A DNA stretch of 64,000 nucleotides. It comes from Paenibacillus wulumuqiensis. Lineage in GTDB: Bacteria > Bacillota > Bacilli > Paenibacillales > Paenibacillaceae. The notes beneath the pieces were generated by a model that did no database searches, was not told the origin of the DNA, and worked only from the letters and a program-made list of their open reading frames with translations. The DNA is taken from positions 186,001 through 250,000 of the forward strand of contig NZ_LAQP01000004.1 in the NCBI RefSeq assembly GCF_000971965.1, given 5' to 3'. Positions 34,161-42,256 of the stretch are shown one piece after another. Numbering within the stretch: the stretch's first letter is position 1; each line of letters begins with the position of its first letter. The position numbers and the translations under genes were made by a program.

Positions 34161-35345
34161 ATGGGGGATTACAACTGGAAAGCATTATATCCGGAGATGG
34201 TAGAATGGCGGCGGCATCTTCACCGGCATCCGGAGCTGTCTTATCAGGAACATCAGACAATGGAATTTATCGCTGAGCGACTGCGTTCTTTTGGTGTAGA
34301 GACACAGGCCGGCGTAGGAGATACCGGAGTGGTGGGGATCATCCGGGGCAGTCTGCCGGGCCGTACCGTAGCGCTGCGCGCAGATATGGACGCTCTTCCG
34401 ATCCAGGATGAGAAAGATTGCGAGTATGCTTCACAGGTTCCGGGTGTGATGCACGCCTGCGGTCATGATGGCCATACATCGGGACTGCTGGCAGTCGCAC
34501 GCTATTTTAGTGAACAGCGCGAGCAGCTGCGCGGTGAAGTGCGTCTGATTTTCCAGCCGGGAGAAGAGGTCTGTCCCGGCGGAGCCCTCAAAATGATTGA
34601 AGCAGGCGCCATGGAAGGTGTGGATGCGATCTACGGGGTGCATCTGTGGACTCCATTTGCCGCAGGTACACTGGCAAGTGCTCCAGGGCCTGTTATGGCT
34701 TCTACCGATGAATTCTTTATCGAGATTACAGGGAAGGGCGGTCACGGCGGTATTCCGCATGTAACGGTGGATAGTCTGCTGACCGGCGCACAGCTGGTTG
34801 TCCAGCTGCAGTCGATTATCAGCCGCAATGTGAACCCACTTCATCCGGCGGTATTGACGGTAGGAACGATCCAGAGCGGTACGGCGCAAAATATTATTGC
34901 AGAGAACTGCCGAATTACCGGAACGGTGCGTACCTTTGACGAAGAGACACGAACGCTGATCCGTCAGCGGATCGAAGAGGTGAGCCGTCAGCTGTGTGCA
35001 CTGAATGGAGCGGCGGTGGATATTGAGTACATGATGGGATATCCGACCCTGGTAAATCATGCGGGCGAGACGGATCGCTTTTTCCGTGTAGCTGGCGAAC
35101 TGTTTGGCCGGGAACAGGTATTCCAGACCCCGCCGATGATGCCGGCAGAGGATTTTGCCTATTATGTACAGAAGGTACCGGGCTGCTTTATCTTCGTCGG
35201 AGCAGGCAACGAGCACAGCGGAGCCATCTATCCGCATCACCATGCCCGCTTCGATATCGACGAGTCCTCCATGCTGAATGCCGCACGGATTCTGGCAGCG
35301 ATGGTCGAAGATTTTCTGAACGAACCGGAAAAGGAATTGTGCTAA
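34161..35345 (+). CDS. M20D amidohydrolase (N-acyl-amino-acid hydrolase type)
   Basis: Di-metal amidohydrolase of 394 residues. The metal ligands are plain: HACGHDGHT (Cys/His), QPGEEVCPGGALKMIEAG (Glu pair) and GVHLW, and a late HHHARFDIDE. ALRADMDALPIQD is the first active-site strand. The lid/dimerisation domain starts at FFIEITGKGGHGGIPH. Relatives hydrolyse hippurate, N-acyl amino acids or indole conjugates; YxeP/NahA of Bacillus is close in form. Start is uncertain: ATG 34161 has GGGATGG upstream, ATG 34149 nearly overlaps that site. Single gene; ricF lies 150 bases on. Confidence 0.88.
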   Translation: MGDYNWKALYPEMVEWRRHLHRHPELSYQEHQTMEFIAERLRSFGVETQAGVGDTGVVGIIRGSLPGRTVALRADMDALPIQDEKDCEYASQVPGVMHACGHDGHTSGLLAVARYFSEQREQLRGEVRLIFQPGEEVCPGGALKMIEAGAMEGVDAIYGVHLWTPFAAGTLASAPGPVMASTDEFFIEITGKGGHGGIPHVTVDSLLTGAQLVVQLQSIISRNVNPLHPAVLTVGTIQSGTAQNIIAENCRITGTVRTFDEETRTLIRQRIEEVSRQLCALNGAAVDIEYMMGYPTLVNHAGETDRFFRVAGELFGREQVFQTPPMMPAEDFAYYVQKVPGCFIFVGAGNEHSGAIYPHHHARFDIDESSMLNAARILAAMVEDFLNEPEKELC

Positions 35346-35496
35346 CTTGCTTATGGCAGAATCCGTAACATGCTGTCCATCGATTTTGGAAAAAGACTTC
35401 TAATCTGCCAATTCCTTATGATATGATGAGAGGGACAGCACGTATAATCAACACGTACTGTTGCTGTCCATTATATACAGGAATGGGATGAACTTC

Positions 35497-35940
35497 ATGA
35501 GCGTAACCGAGACCAGAACGGTTGATATGGCCGAAGTCTTGACATGCGCCTATGATTTGGGCGATATGATCAACAATTCTATCGAAGTCGCGAATTATCT
35601 ATATTGGAAAGAACGGATGCAGGTTCATCCGGAAGTACAACGCTTGGTGATCAAGCTGAACAGCAAGAAGGAGCTTTTCGAGGAAACCCAGCGTTTTGGT
35701 CATTTTCATCCGAACTATCATGCCGCGATGCAGGAAGTACAGGCGGTACAGGAGGAAATGCAGCGTATTGAGGAAGTTCGCAGATTCACCGAAGCTGAGA
35801 GCAACCTGGATCGCATGCTGTATGAGATGTCGGAGATGATCGCACATTCGGTCTCCGAGACAATCAAGGTTCCAAGTAATGATCCTTTACCAAAAGGAGG
35901 CGGATGCGGTAGTGGAGGCTCATGTGGATGCGGCGGATAA
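35497..35940 (+). CDS. ricF: RicF (YlbF), RNase Y regulatory complex subunit
   Basis: A 147-residue helical protein of the YlbF/YmcA family. In Bacillus RicF joins RicA and RicT in the Y-complex, which redirects RNase Y processing and affects competence, sporulation and biofilm; the complex carries [4Fe-4S] clusters. The helical body (VDMAEVLTCAYDLGDMINNS to about residue 130) is followed by a Gly/Cys tail KGGGCGSGGSCGCGG whose cysteines fit cluster ligands. ATG 35497 follows GGAATGGGATG. The tail-coding bases also contain GGAGG sites used by the overlapping ylbG. Confidence 0.92.
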   Translation: MSVTETRTVDMAEVLTCAYDLGDMINNSIEVANYLYWKERMQVHPEVQRLVIKLNSKKELFEETQRFGHFHPNYHAAMQEVQAVQEEMQRIEEVRRFTEAESNLDRMLYEMSEMIAHSVSETIKVPSNDPLPKGGGCGSGGSCGCGG

Positions 35941-36232
35941 CAATCCGCGCCAGGAACAGGAACAAGCCATTTTTCCGGAACGGATCGGATATATTATTTG
36001 GGTCAGTGATGTAAAAGCGGCTCGCAATCTTGAAAAGTACGGTTGTGTACACTATATTTCACGCCGTATGCAGTATGTGGTCATGTATATGAATTCCGAG
36101 AAAACGGATGATATATTGAAAAATATGCGCAGACTGCCTTATGTACGCAAGATCGAGCGTTCCTACCGCAATGAAATCAAGACCGAATACAGCAAAAATG
36201 TACCGGATCAGACGCAGTTCTACGGTATCTGA
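35924..36232 (+). CDS. ylbG: YlbG (DUF2129) protein
   Basis: Small protein of about 102 residues of the DUF2129/YlbG family, function unknown, almost always next to ylbF. Seen are RIGYIIWVSDVKAARNLEKYG then VHYISRRMQYVVMYM and the terminal YVRKIERSYRNEIKTEY. The start is uncertain: GTG 35924 has GGAGG five bases before it and overlaps ricF by 17 bases; ATG 35879 would overlap by 62 bases with a weaker AAGG. The N-terminal extension before FPERIGYIIW is longer than in Bacillus. Translation is probably coupled to ricF. Confidence 0.85.
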   Translation: MDAADNNPRQEQEQAIFPERIGYIIWVSDVKAARNLEKYGCVHYISRRMQYVVMYMNSEKTDDILKNMRRLPYVRKIERSYRNEIKTEYSKNVPDQTQFYGI

Positions 36233-36310
36233 TTCAGCAGTTTATAAATAATGGAGATGCAGGCAGCGCTCTTTTGAAGGGCGCTGCAGCAGATCCAACC
36301 GGAATATAGC

Positions 36311-36335
36311 AGCGGCCAATAGGTCGCTTTTTTTA
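36311..36335 (+). terminator. Terminator after ricF-ylbG
   Basis: Arms AGCGGCC / GGTCGCT (one GT pair), loop AATA, then a seven-base T-run. A second hairpin, GCAGCGC / GCGCTGC, lies just before it at about 36262-36287. Confidence 0.75.
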
Positions 36336-36666
36336 TTCTTTTTTAGAAGCGGTTTCATAAATGGGTGATAATTGGTATAAAATAGTAAAATATATCATAT
36401 AATTTTTAACTTTTTGACTTTATGGGTTAAAAGAGAGTAAGGAACTGTCGATATACTCTGTAGTGGGACTCAAGAACTGTAGAAGTAGTACAGTTGGTTA
36501 ATTAATATGATAAAAATGACACCGTATCGTAGTCTGGGCCGTAAAATAATATATCAATTGGTAGCTTTCTCGCCCTATTTTAGGTCTTTGGATTTATTTA
36601 TTTATAATCAATAGGCAATAATACTTAGGCGGAAAGACCTGTGAAGATGGGGAGTGAATAATTATA
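36336..36666 (+). other. AT-rich region before unrecognised gene
   Basis: About 330 bases of AT-rich DNA with no open frame of note. Several TATAAT-like and TTGACT strings occur, but none with proper spacing. I see no strong hairpin. Confidence 0.4.
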
Positions 36667-37104
36667 ATGAGAGACAAAGTAATGGAGCGCTGGAGTACTT
36701 ATGAACCATTTCACGTTGCACTGGGTGAGAAAAAAGTAGCAGATGTGGTAATTACCCATCATGCTATCAGTCGTTATAATGACCGAATCGCCAAAGCAGA
36801 TACTCCGACAGAGGATATCGCTGCCTTTATGTGGGATAGCCTCAAACAGGATCGCATCATTTCCTATTACCGTAAAGAAGAAGATGTGTATCTGATTGAT
36901 GAAGATGTGGTCGTTGTCGCGGAATTTGCTGAACTACCCGGTGAGTATGATCTTGCAGGCAATCCGCTTCACAAAATGATCGTCGTTACCTTCCTCGGCA
37001 AAATGTCCGAAACGATCGAGCTCCGTGATCTGAAGTCTTATTATTCATGGTTGAGACACTCTCGCCGCATGACACTCATCAAAAATAGCCGCAAACGCAA
37101 ATAA
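36667..37104 (+). CDS. Unrecognised 145-residue protein
   Basis: I do not recognise this protein. It is soluble and ends in a basic tail (RHSRRMTLIKNSRKRK). The middle, VVITHHAISRYNDRI followed by a helix and then VYLIDEDVVVVAEF and KMIVVTFLG strands, has the general plan of DUF4258/RelE-like small proteins (His-x-x-x-Arg-x-x-x-Arg helix plus beta sheet), but the match is by eye and weak. No antitoxin-like partner is adjacent. GGGGAG lies 12 bases before ATG 36667. It is a single gene between strong terminators, with a long AT-rich upstream region. Confidence 0.75.
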   Translation: MRDKVMERWSTYEPFHVALGEKKVADVVITHHAISRYNDRIAKADTPTEDIAAFMWDSLKQDRIISYYRKEEDVYLIDEDVVVVAEFAELPGEYDLAGNPLHKMIVVTFLGKMSETIELRDLKSYYSWLRHSRRMTLIKNSRKRK

Positions 37105-37133
37105 CAGCACTTTACAGGTACATTCAAACGATG

Positions 37134-37169
37134 GCCCACCTGCCGCTCCCGAGCGGATCAGTGGGCTGC
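37134..37169 (+). other. Nested hairpin before terminator
   Basis: GCCCAC / GTGGGC arms enclose CGCT / AGCG. No T-run; sits 20 bases before the terminator of the 36667 gene and may protect its 3' end. Confidence 0.4.
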
Positions 37170-37188
37170 CCATAATGGTACGGACTCC

Positions 37189-37216
37189 AAGAGCCTGCAA
37201 TCGCAGGCTCTTTTGT
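37189..37216 (+). terminator. Terminator overlapping LysR promoter
   Basis: Perfect arms AAGAGCCTGC / GCAGGCTCTT with TTGTT tail. The tail overlaps the -35 element of the next gene. Confidence 0.85.
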
Positions 37217-37240
37217 TATGGGCTTTTTTTGCGGTACAAT
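37213..37240 (+). promoter_or_regulatory. Promoter of LysR gene
   Basis: TTGTTA (37213-37218), 16-base spacer, TACAAT (37235-37240). Transcription would start near 37247, just before AAGGAGGG. Confidence 0.55.
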
Positions 37241-37268
37241 TAAGGTACGACCAAGGAGGGAAACGGCA

Positions 37269-38171
37269 TTGGCTTTTAACTTTCATCAGTTACATATATT
37301 TTATACGGTGGCCGAGCGTGGAAGCTTCTCGGCAGCAGCCCAGGCGCTGTATATGACCCAGCCTGCAGTGACTATGCAGGTACAATCACTGGAGGAACAT
37401 TTCGGAACCAAACTGTTTAACCGTACGACCAAACGAATCGAGCTGTCTGAAGCAGGGCATGCGCTTATGCCTTTTGCCCGCCGGGGGATTGAGCTGATGC
37501 GGGAGACCGATGCGGCGATGTCCCGTTTTACCGACAATATGGCTGGGAGGCTGCTGCTGGGCGCCAGCAATACGATTGGCGAATATGTACTGCCCCGGCT
37601 GCTCGTGCCGCTCGGCCAGCGCTATCCCGACATGAAGATTATGCTGAAAGTGATGAACACAACACAGATTCTGGATGAAATTAGCCGCAATCAGCTGGAC
37701 TTTGGGCTGATCGAGGCGCCGGTGGAGCATCCGGATATGACAATCAAGCCGGTGATGCAGGATGAACTAAAGCTGATTGTGCCTGCCGGACATCCGCTGG
37801 AGAGCCTGGAGAAGATTACACTGGAGGATGTGCTGAATTATTCGTTTGTGCTTCGGGAGAAAGGATCGGGTACAAGACAGGTGATGGAGGAAGAATTTAT
37901 TCGTCATCATATGGATCTGGATCGGATCAATACCGTAATGGAGCTGGGCAGCACCGGAGCCGTCAAATCAGCCGTAGAAGCGGGCCTTGGCATTACGATT
38001 CTGTCTCCGTCTTCGGTCAAGCATGAAGTGGCACTGGGCCTGCTCAAGGTGCTGGATATTGAGGGTGTATCTTTTCAGAGACAATTCTATTCGATACATC
38101 TCAAATCAACGCTGCTGAGCATACCATCGATTGCCTTTTTGCAGTTTTTGCAGGAATATTCACTAACCTAG
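37269..38171 (+). CDS. LysR family transcriptional regulator
   Basis: DNA-binding regulator of 300 residues. The N-terminal winged helix reads FNFHQLHIFYTVAERGSFS then AAQALYMTQPAVTMQVQSLE, followed by the linker helix and a two-lobed effector domain (GASNTIGEYVLPRLL, LDFGLIEAPVEHPDM, SAVEAGLGITILS). The form is close to the CysL/CbbR/selenium-associated group, which often sense small anions or phosphorylated metabolites; no target can be named. TTG 37269 is the start: AAGGAGGG lies ahead and the promoter excludes earlier starts. No divergent gene, so an adjacent target is not obvious; the PHP gene follows 38 bases later. Confidence 0.88.
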   Translation: MAFNFHQLHIFYTVAERGSFSAAAQALYMTQPAVTMQVQSLEEHFGTKLFNRTTKRIELSEAGHALMPFARRGIELMRETDAAMSRFTDNMAGRLLLGASNTIGEYVLPRLLVPLGQRYPDMKIMLKVMNTTQILDEISRNQLDFGLIEAPVEHPDMTIKPVMQDELKLIVPAGHPLESLEKITLEDVLNYSFVLREKGSGTRQVMEEEFIRHHMDLDRINTVMELGSTGAVKSAVEAGLGITILSPSSVKHEVALGLLKVLDIEGVSFQRQFYSIHLKSTLLSIPSIAFLQFLQEYSLT

Positions 38172-38209
38172 ACGATAGTTAAAAAATCAACAGGCAGGAG
38201 TGAGATCAT

Positions 38210-39085
38210 ATGAATCATACAGACTCTATCTATCTGGGCTATGCCGACCTGCATAGCCATACACAGGCTTCGGATGGAATGAATACCCCGGCTGAAAATG
38301 TGCAGCTGGCTGCGGAAGCCGGGCTGACCGCACTCGCCATTACCGATCATGATACCGTGACCGGTGTGGCGGAAGCGCTGGCAGCCGGTGAACAGCATGG
38401 AGTGACTGTTGTGCCGGGAGTGGAAATCAGTACGATGGAAGACGGCAAGGATATTCATATTCTCGGCTATTACATGAATATCGAAGATGCTGTTTTTCTG
38501 GACAGGCTGGCCGGGCTTCGCCGGATCAGGGACACGCGCAACGAGATGATTCTGGCAAAGCTGCGTGAACTTGGAGTAGAGATTACGATGGGCGATGTGC
38601 TGAAGCAGCTGGGACGCGAACTGCTGCCGGATGAGAGTATCGGACGACCTCATATGGCGGATACGCTCGTAGCCAAAGGATATGCCGAAGACATGCGTGA
38701 TGCATTTAACAAATATCTGGCTCAGGATGCAGCCGCCTATGTGTCTCCGCCGCGTATTCGTCCGCATGAAGCAGCACAGTGGATTATCGAGGCGGGTGGT
38801 GTACCGGTCATGGCCCATCCGGGAATTTATGGAGACGATGATCTGGTCGCCCGTATACTGGATGAGAGCGAACTGGCCGGACTGGAAGTATATCATTCGG
38901 ACCATTCTCCCGAAGATGAACAGCGTTATCTGAAGCTGGCAGAGCAGCGCTCGTTAATCGTTACCGGGGGCTCGGATTATCATGGTGAGCGTCAGGGCAA
39001 GGTGTTTCACGGTCCGCTTGGTGGCAAACGAGTGCCGGCAGATGTGCTGACCCAGCTGCTTGAGCGGGCTTCGAGCCAGGTATAG
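38210..39085 (+). CDS. PHP domain phosphoesterase (RNase AM/TrpH-like)
   Basis: Metal-dependent phosphoesterase of 291 residues. PHP signatures appear in order: YADLHSHTQASDG, ALAITDHDTVTG, VPGVEIST, IGRPHMADTLV, VMAHPGIYGDD and TGGSDYHGE. Relatives (E. coli YciV/RNase AM) remove 5' nucleotides from short RNAs or dephosphorylate 3',5'-nucleoside bisphosphates. No polymerase domain is attached, so it is not a DNA polymerase part. GGCAGGAGTG precedes the ATG. It may be co-transcribed with the LysR gene. Confidence 0.9.
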   Translation: MNHTDSIYLGYADLHSHTQASDGMNTPAENVQLAAEAGLTALAITDHDTVTGVAEALAAGEQHGVTVVPGVEISTMEDGKDIHILGYYMNIEDAVFLDRLAGLRRIRDTRNEMILAKLRELGVEITMGDVLKQLGRELLPDESIGRPHMADTLVAKGYAEDMRDAFNKYLAQDAAAYVSPPRIRPHEAAQWIIEAGGVPVMAHPGIYGDDDLVARILDESELAGLEVYHSDHSPEDEQRYLKLAEQRSLIVTGGSDYHGERQGKVFHGPLGGKRVPADVLTQLLERASSQV

Positions 39086-39124
39086 AGCTGCAGATCAATA
39101 AACATACACCTATACGGCAATGTG

Positions 39125-39166
39125 GCAAATACATGTACGCAAAATGGTAAATACATGCATACAAAA
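39125..39166. repeat. Two imperfect 20-base direct repeats
   Basis: GCAAATACATGTACGCAAAA (39125-39144) and GTAAATACATGCATACAAAA (39147-39166) differ at four positions. Located between the PHP gene and its terminator. Confidence 0.5.
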
Positions 39167-39210
39167 AAAGCGTTCCTTCACGTCGAAAACAGACGCTAGG
39201 AACGCTTTTT
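39164..39210. terminator. Bidirectional terminator between PHP gene and rqcH
   Basis: Arms AAAAAGCGTTCCT / AGGAACGCTTTTT between convergent genes. Confidence 0.88.
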
Positions 39211-39285
39211 GTATACACATTAGTATGGGTTAGGCAATCATACTATTCAGCTGTAAATACAGAAATGGACTGCCGGAATGAGTGA

Positions 39286-41115
39286 TTACATTTTGATCGT
39301 GCTGCTCAGACGCTTGATCACATCTTCTTCGGGGGTGATGAACAGGGTCGTCTGATGATCGTAAATGACAAAGCCCGGCTTGGAGCCGCTTGGCTTGTGC
39401 ACATGGCGGATCTGGGTATAATCGACCGGCACGCTGCTCGATTCCTTGGCCTGGCTAAAGTAAGCCGCGAGCTGAGCCGCTTCGGCCAGTGTGGCATCAC
39501 CAAACTCGCTGCTGCGGATAACGACGTGCGAGCCGGGGATATCCTTCGTATGCAGCCAGGTATCATTATTATTTGCCATTTTATTGGTAATGTATTCGTT
39601 TTGCAGGTTATTTTTACCCACATACATTTCGATGCCTTCACTGGACGTATAAATGTGCAGGGTAGGGCGATTGTCTTTCTTTTTCTTTTTGTTCTTTTTG
39701 TTGCGGTTGCGTACATATCCCTGCTCGGCCAGTTCCTCGCGGATCTCATCGATATCCTGCAGTGCCGCACTTTGCAGCTGCTGCAAAAGGGAATCCAGAT
39801 AGGCGATTTCCTCATGGGTGCGGGTCAGCTGCTCTTCGATAACGGCAAGACTGTTTTTGTATTTGTTATACTTTTTGAAATAACGCTGGGCATTGTCGGA
39901 AGGGGAGAGCTGCGGATCGAGCTGAATCTTGATCGGACGCTGCTCTTCATCATAGAAATTGATCAGCTCGACTTCCTTGTCGCCTTTGTTGATCTGATGC
40001 AGGGAAGCGAACAGCAGTTCACCTTGAATCCGGTATTTCTCGGCATCATCGGCTTCCAGCTGATCTTTGCGCAGGTTGTCGAGCTTTTTGATATTTTTGC
40101 TGCGCTCATTTTGCAGGAAACGAAGCAGATCGCTTGTTTTCTGCTTGACGGTGTCGCGTTCTGCCTTATTTCCATAATAGGCTTCAATACATTCACTCAT
40201 CGATGCGTAATGCTTTTCTTCATCCTGGATCAGCGTGAGCGGTACTGCCGAGAAAATAAGTTTGCCTTTGGCATTGAGTCCGCTCACCGGATGGAATTCT
40301 CCCTGACGTACCTGCTCCATCAGGGTATCGAAGGTTGTCCACAGAGCTTCCGCATCAAGAGACTTGTAAGCGTTCGAGTGCTCTGACGAACCCGGCTCAG
40401 TCTGTACACCACTGCTGGCCGGAGCGGTATCTGCTGAGGAATCTGATTTGGCAGAGTTCGTACTGCCGCTGAGCGTGCGATTTACAATTTCACTGGCAAT
40501 CAGCGGACTGATACCTGTAAAGGCATCGAGAATGAAGCGGGCAGGCGTGTCCGTATGAGATTCATACCCCGTCATAAACTGCTCCCGGTCCGTTTCCAGC
40601 GGATTCAGCTTGTTCTGCTGCGGCGGTTCCTGATAGCTGAAGCCGGGCATGATCACCCGGTAGCTGCTGATCGCTGGAGTAACGTGTTGAATACCATCGA
40701 TAATCGTATTGCTGGAGGGATCCAGCAGAATCAGATTGCTGTGTCGTCCCATCAATTCGACGATAATCCGTTTAACCGATACATCGCCGAGCTCATCGCG
40801 CTGGCGAATCTGGAAATGAATAATGCGCTCCATGCCGACCTGTTCGATCGCTTCGATAATCCCGCTTTCACAATGCTTGCGCAGCAGCATGCAGAACATG
40901 GGCGCTTCCTGTGGATTCATAAAGGACTGTTCGGTAAACTGTACGCGCGGATACGTTGGATTCGCGCTGAGCAGCAATTTGCGATTCTCCCGCTGTGCCC
41001 GGATTTGAAAAACTATATCACTATCTGTAGGCTGATAAATCTTATTAATACGCGACCCGACCAGAATCTGCAGATCCTGGACAATCGCGCGGGTTACAAT
41101 ACCATCAAGTGCCAT
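39286..41115 (-). CDS. rqcH: RqcH (Rqc2 homologue), ribosome quality control
   Basis: NFACT-family protein of 609 residues that binds obstructed 50S subunits and adds alanine tails to stalled chains; formerly called fibronectin-binding protein. NFACT-N at 1-175 (MALDGIVTRAIVQDLQ, MFCMLLRKHCESG, GRHSNLILLD), a helix-hairpin-helix region (SPLIASEIVNR), a long coiled coil (about 320-450) and the NFACT-R domain (DTWLHTKDIPGSHVVIRSS then RHVHKPSGSKPGFVIY). The tRNA-contacting Asp-Arg pair known in Bacillus RqcH (97-98) is Glu96-Arg97 here. A Ser/Thr-rich insert sits near 222-250. SD AAAGGAG. Lone leftward gene, divergent from dapF. Confidence 0.93.
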   Translation of the reverse strand: MALDGIVTRAIVQDLQILVGSRINKIYQPTDSDIVFQIRAQRENRKLLLSANPTYPRVQFTEQSFMNPQEAPMFCMLLRKHCESGIIEAIEQVGMERIIHFQIRQRDELGDVSVKRIIVELMGRHSNLILLDPSSNTIIDGIQHVTPAISSYRVIMPGFSYQEPPQQNKLNPLETDREQFMTGYESHTDTPARFILDAFTGISPLIASEIVNRTLSGSTNSAKSDSSADTAPASSGVQTEPGSSEHSNAYKSLDAEALWTTFDTLMEQVRQGEFHPVSGLNAKGKLIFSAVPLTLIQDEEKHYASMSECIEAYYGNKAERDTVKQKTSDLLRFLQNERSKNIKKLDNLRKDQLEADDAEKYRIQGELLFASLHQINKGDKEVELINFYDEEQRPIKIQLDPQLSPSDNAQRYFKKYNKYKNSLAVIEEQLTRTHEEIAYLDSLLQQLQSAALQDIDEIREELAEQGYVRNRNKKNKKKKKDNRPTLHIYTSSEGIEMYVGKNNLQNEYITNKMANNNDTWLHTKDIPGSHVVIRSSEFGDATLAEAAQLAAYFSQAKESSSVPVDYTQIRHVHKPSGSKPGFVIYDHQTTLFITPEEDVIKRLSSTIKM

Positions 41116-41320
41116 GTCGTTTATTCTCCTTTAGCGTCTAAGCTTAATCAAACGCGCTATCCAATAAAAAAGTAATTTATACAACGTAAAATTAGGTTGT
41201 CATTCGTACTACAATACACCTATTCTATCATGCCACAAAGCATTCGCAATTTATAGTCGTATCATGTATGCTTACCCAGTAGGAAGTGATTGAACAGCAT
41301 ATTCAGGGGAGAGAATGACG

Positions 41321-42157
41321 ATGGAATTTACCAAAATGAACGGACTTGGCAATGATTTTATCGTGGTGTACGGTGAGCCTTCTCTGCCCGCCAATGCGGC
41401 GGAGCTGGCCATCCGGCATTGCAACCGGTACTTTGGAATCGGCGCGGACGGGCTTGTATTCATACTGCCTTCGGCCCGTGCGGATTATATGATGCGGATT
41501 ATCAATGCAGACGGATCGGAAGCGGAGCAGTGCGGCAATGCCATCCGCTGTGTAGCCAAATATGTATTTGACCGCGGTCTGATATCCAGCGCCGAGATTC
41601 AGATCGAGACGATTGGTGCAGGCGTACAGGCAGTCACGGTACAGGCGGAAAATGGCAAAGCGGTTACGGTACGTGTCGATATGGGTGAGCCTATATTGGA
41701 AGGTTCCCTGATCCCGGTAGCCCTGGAAGGCAATCCGATCATCAACCAGCCGATTGAGGTGGAGGGGAAGCTATTTCATTTTACCGCCGTATCGATGGGC
41801 AACCCGCACTGCGTCATCTATGTCGACGATGCGGTGAATGTTGACCTTCATAAATGGGGACCACTGCTGGAGACCCATCCGCTGTTCCCTCGCAAAGTGA
41901 ATGTCGAGTTCACGACCGTACAGAGCCGCGAACGGATCGACATGAGAGTATGGGAGCGCGGAGCAGGGCCGACACTGGCCTGTGGTACCGGTGCCTGTGC
42001 CACACTGGTGGCTTCGGTACTGAATGGATATTCCGATCGCAGTGCCCATGTGTCGCTCAAAGGCGGCGACCTGTATATACAGTGGGATGAACGCAGTAAT
42101 CATGTCTATATGACCGGTCCGGCAATGACCGTATACACCGGACAGACGCTCGACTGA
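41321..42157 (+). CDS. dapF: Diaminopimelate epimerase
   Basis: Interconverts LL- and meso-diaminopimelate for lysine and peptidoglycan synthesis, without cofactor. The 278 residues show MEFTKMNGLGNDFIVV at the start, the first catalytic cysteine in GSEAEQCGNAIRC and the second in LACGTGACAT, with GNPHCVIYVDD between. ATG 41321 is preferred over ATG 41315 by spacing from GGGGAG. Single gene preceding the YitJ-type gene by 100 bases. Confidence 0.94.
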   Translation: MEFTKMNGLGNDFIVVYGEPSLPANAAELAIRHCNRYFGIGADGLVFILPSARADYMMRIINADGSEAEQCGNAIRCVAKYVFDRGLISSAEIQIETIGAGVQAVTVQAENGKAVTVRVDMGEPILEGSLIPVALEGNPIINQPIEVEGKLFHFTAVSMGNPHCVIYVDDAVNVDLHKWGPLLETHPLFPRKVNVEFTTVQSRERIDMRVWERGAGPTLACGTGACATLVASVLNGYSDRSAHVSLKGGDLYIQWDERSNHVYMTGPAMTVYTGQTLD

Positions 42158-42256
42158 GGCCCGGTTATACCTTTTAACTATATCAGCCATTTTCGCCTGG
42201 ATTTGCTTACGTTTTGTGATACATTAAGCGTAAATTGATACAGCGAGGTGTAGCAG

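Noticed and set aside
42158-42256. SAM riboswitch before the methionine synthesis gene
   Set aside because: The 99-base gap is too short for an S-box and lacks its conserved segments.
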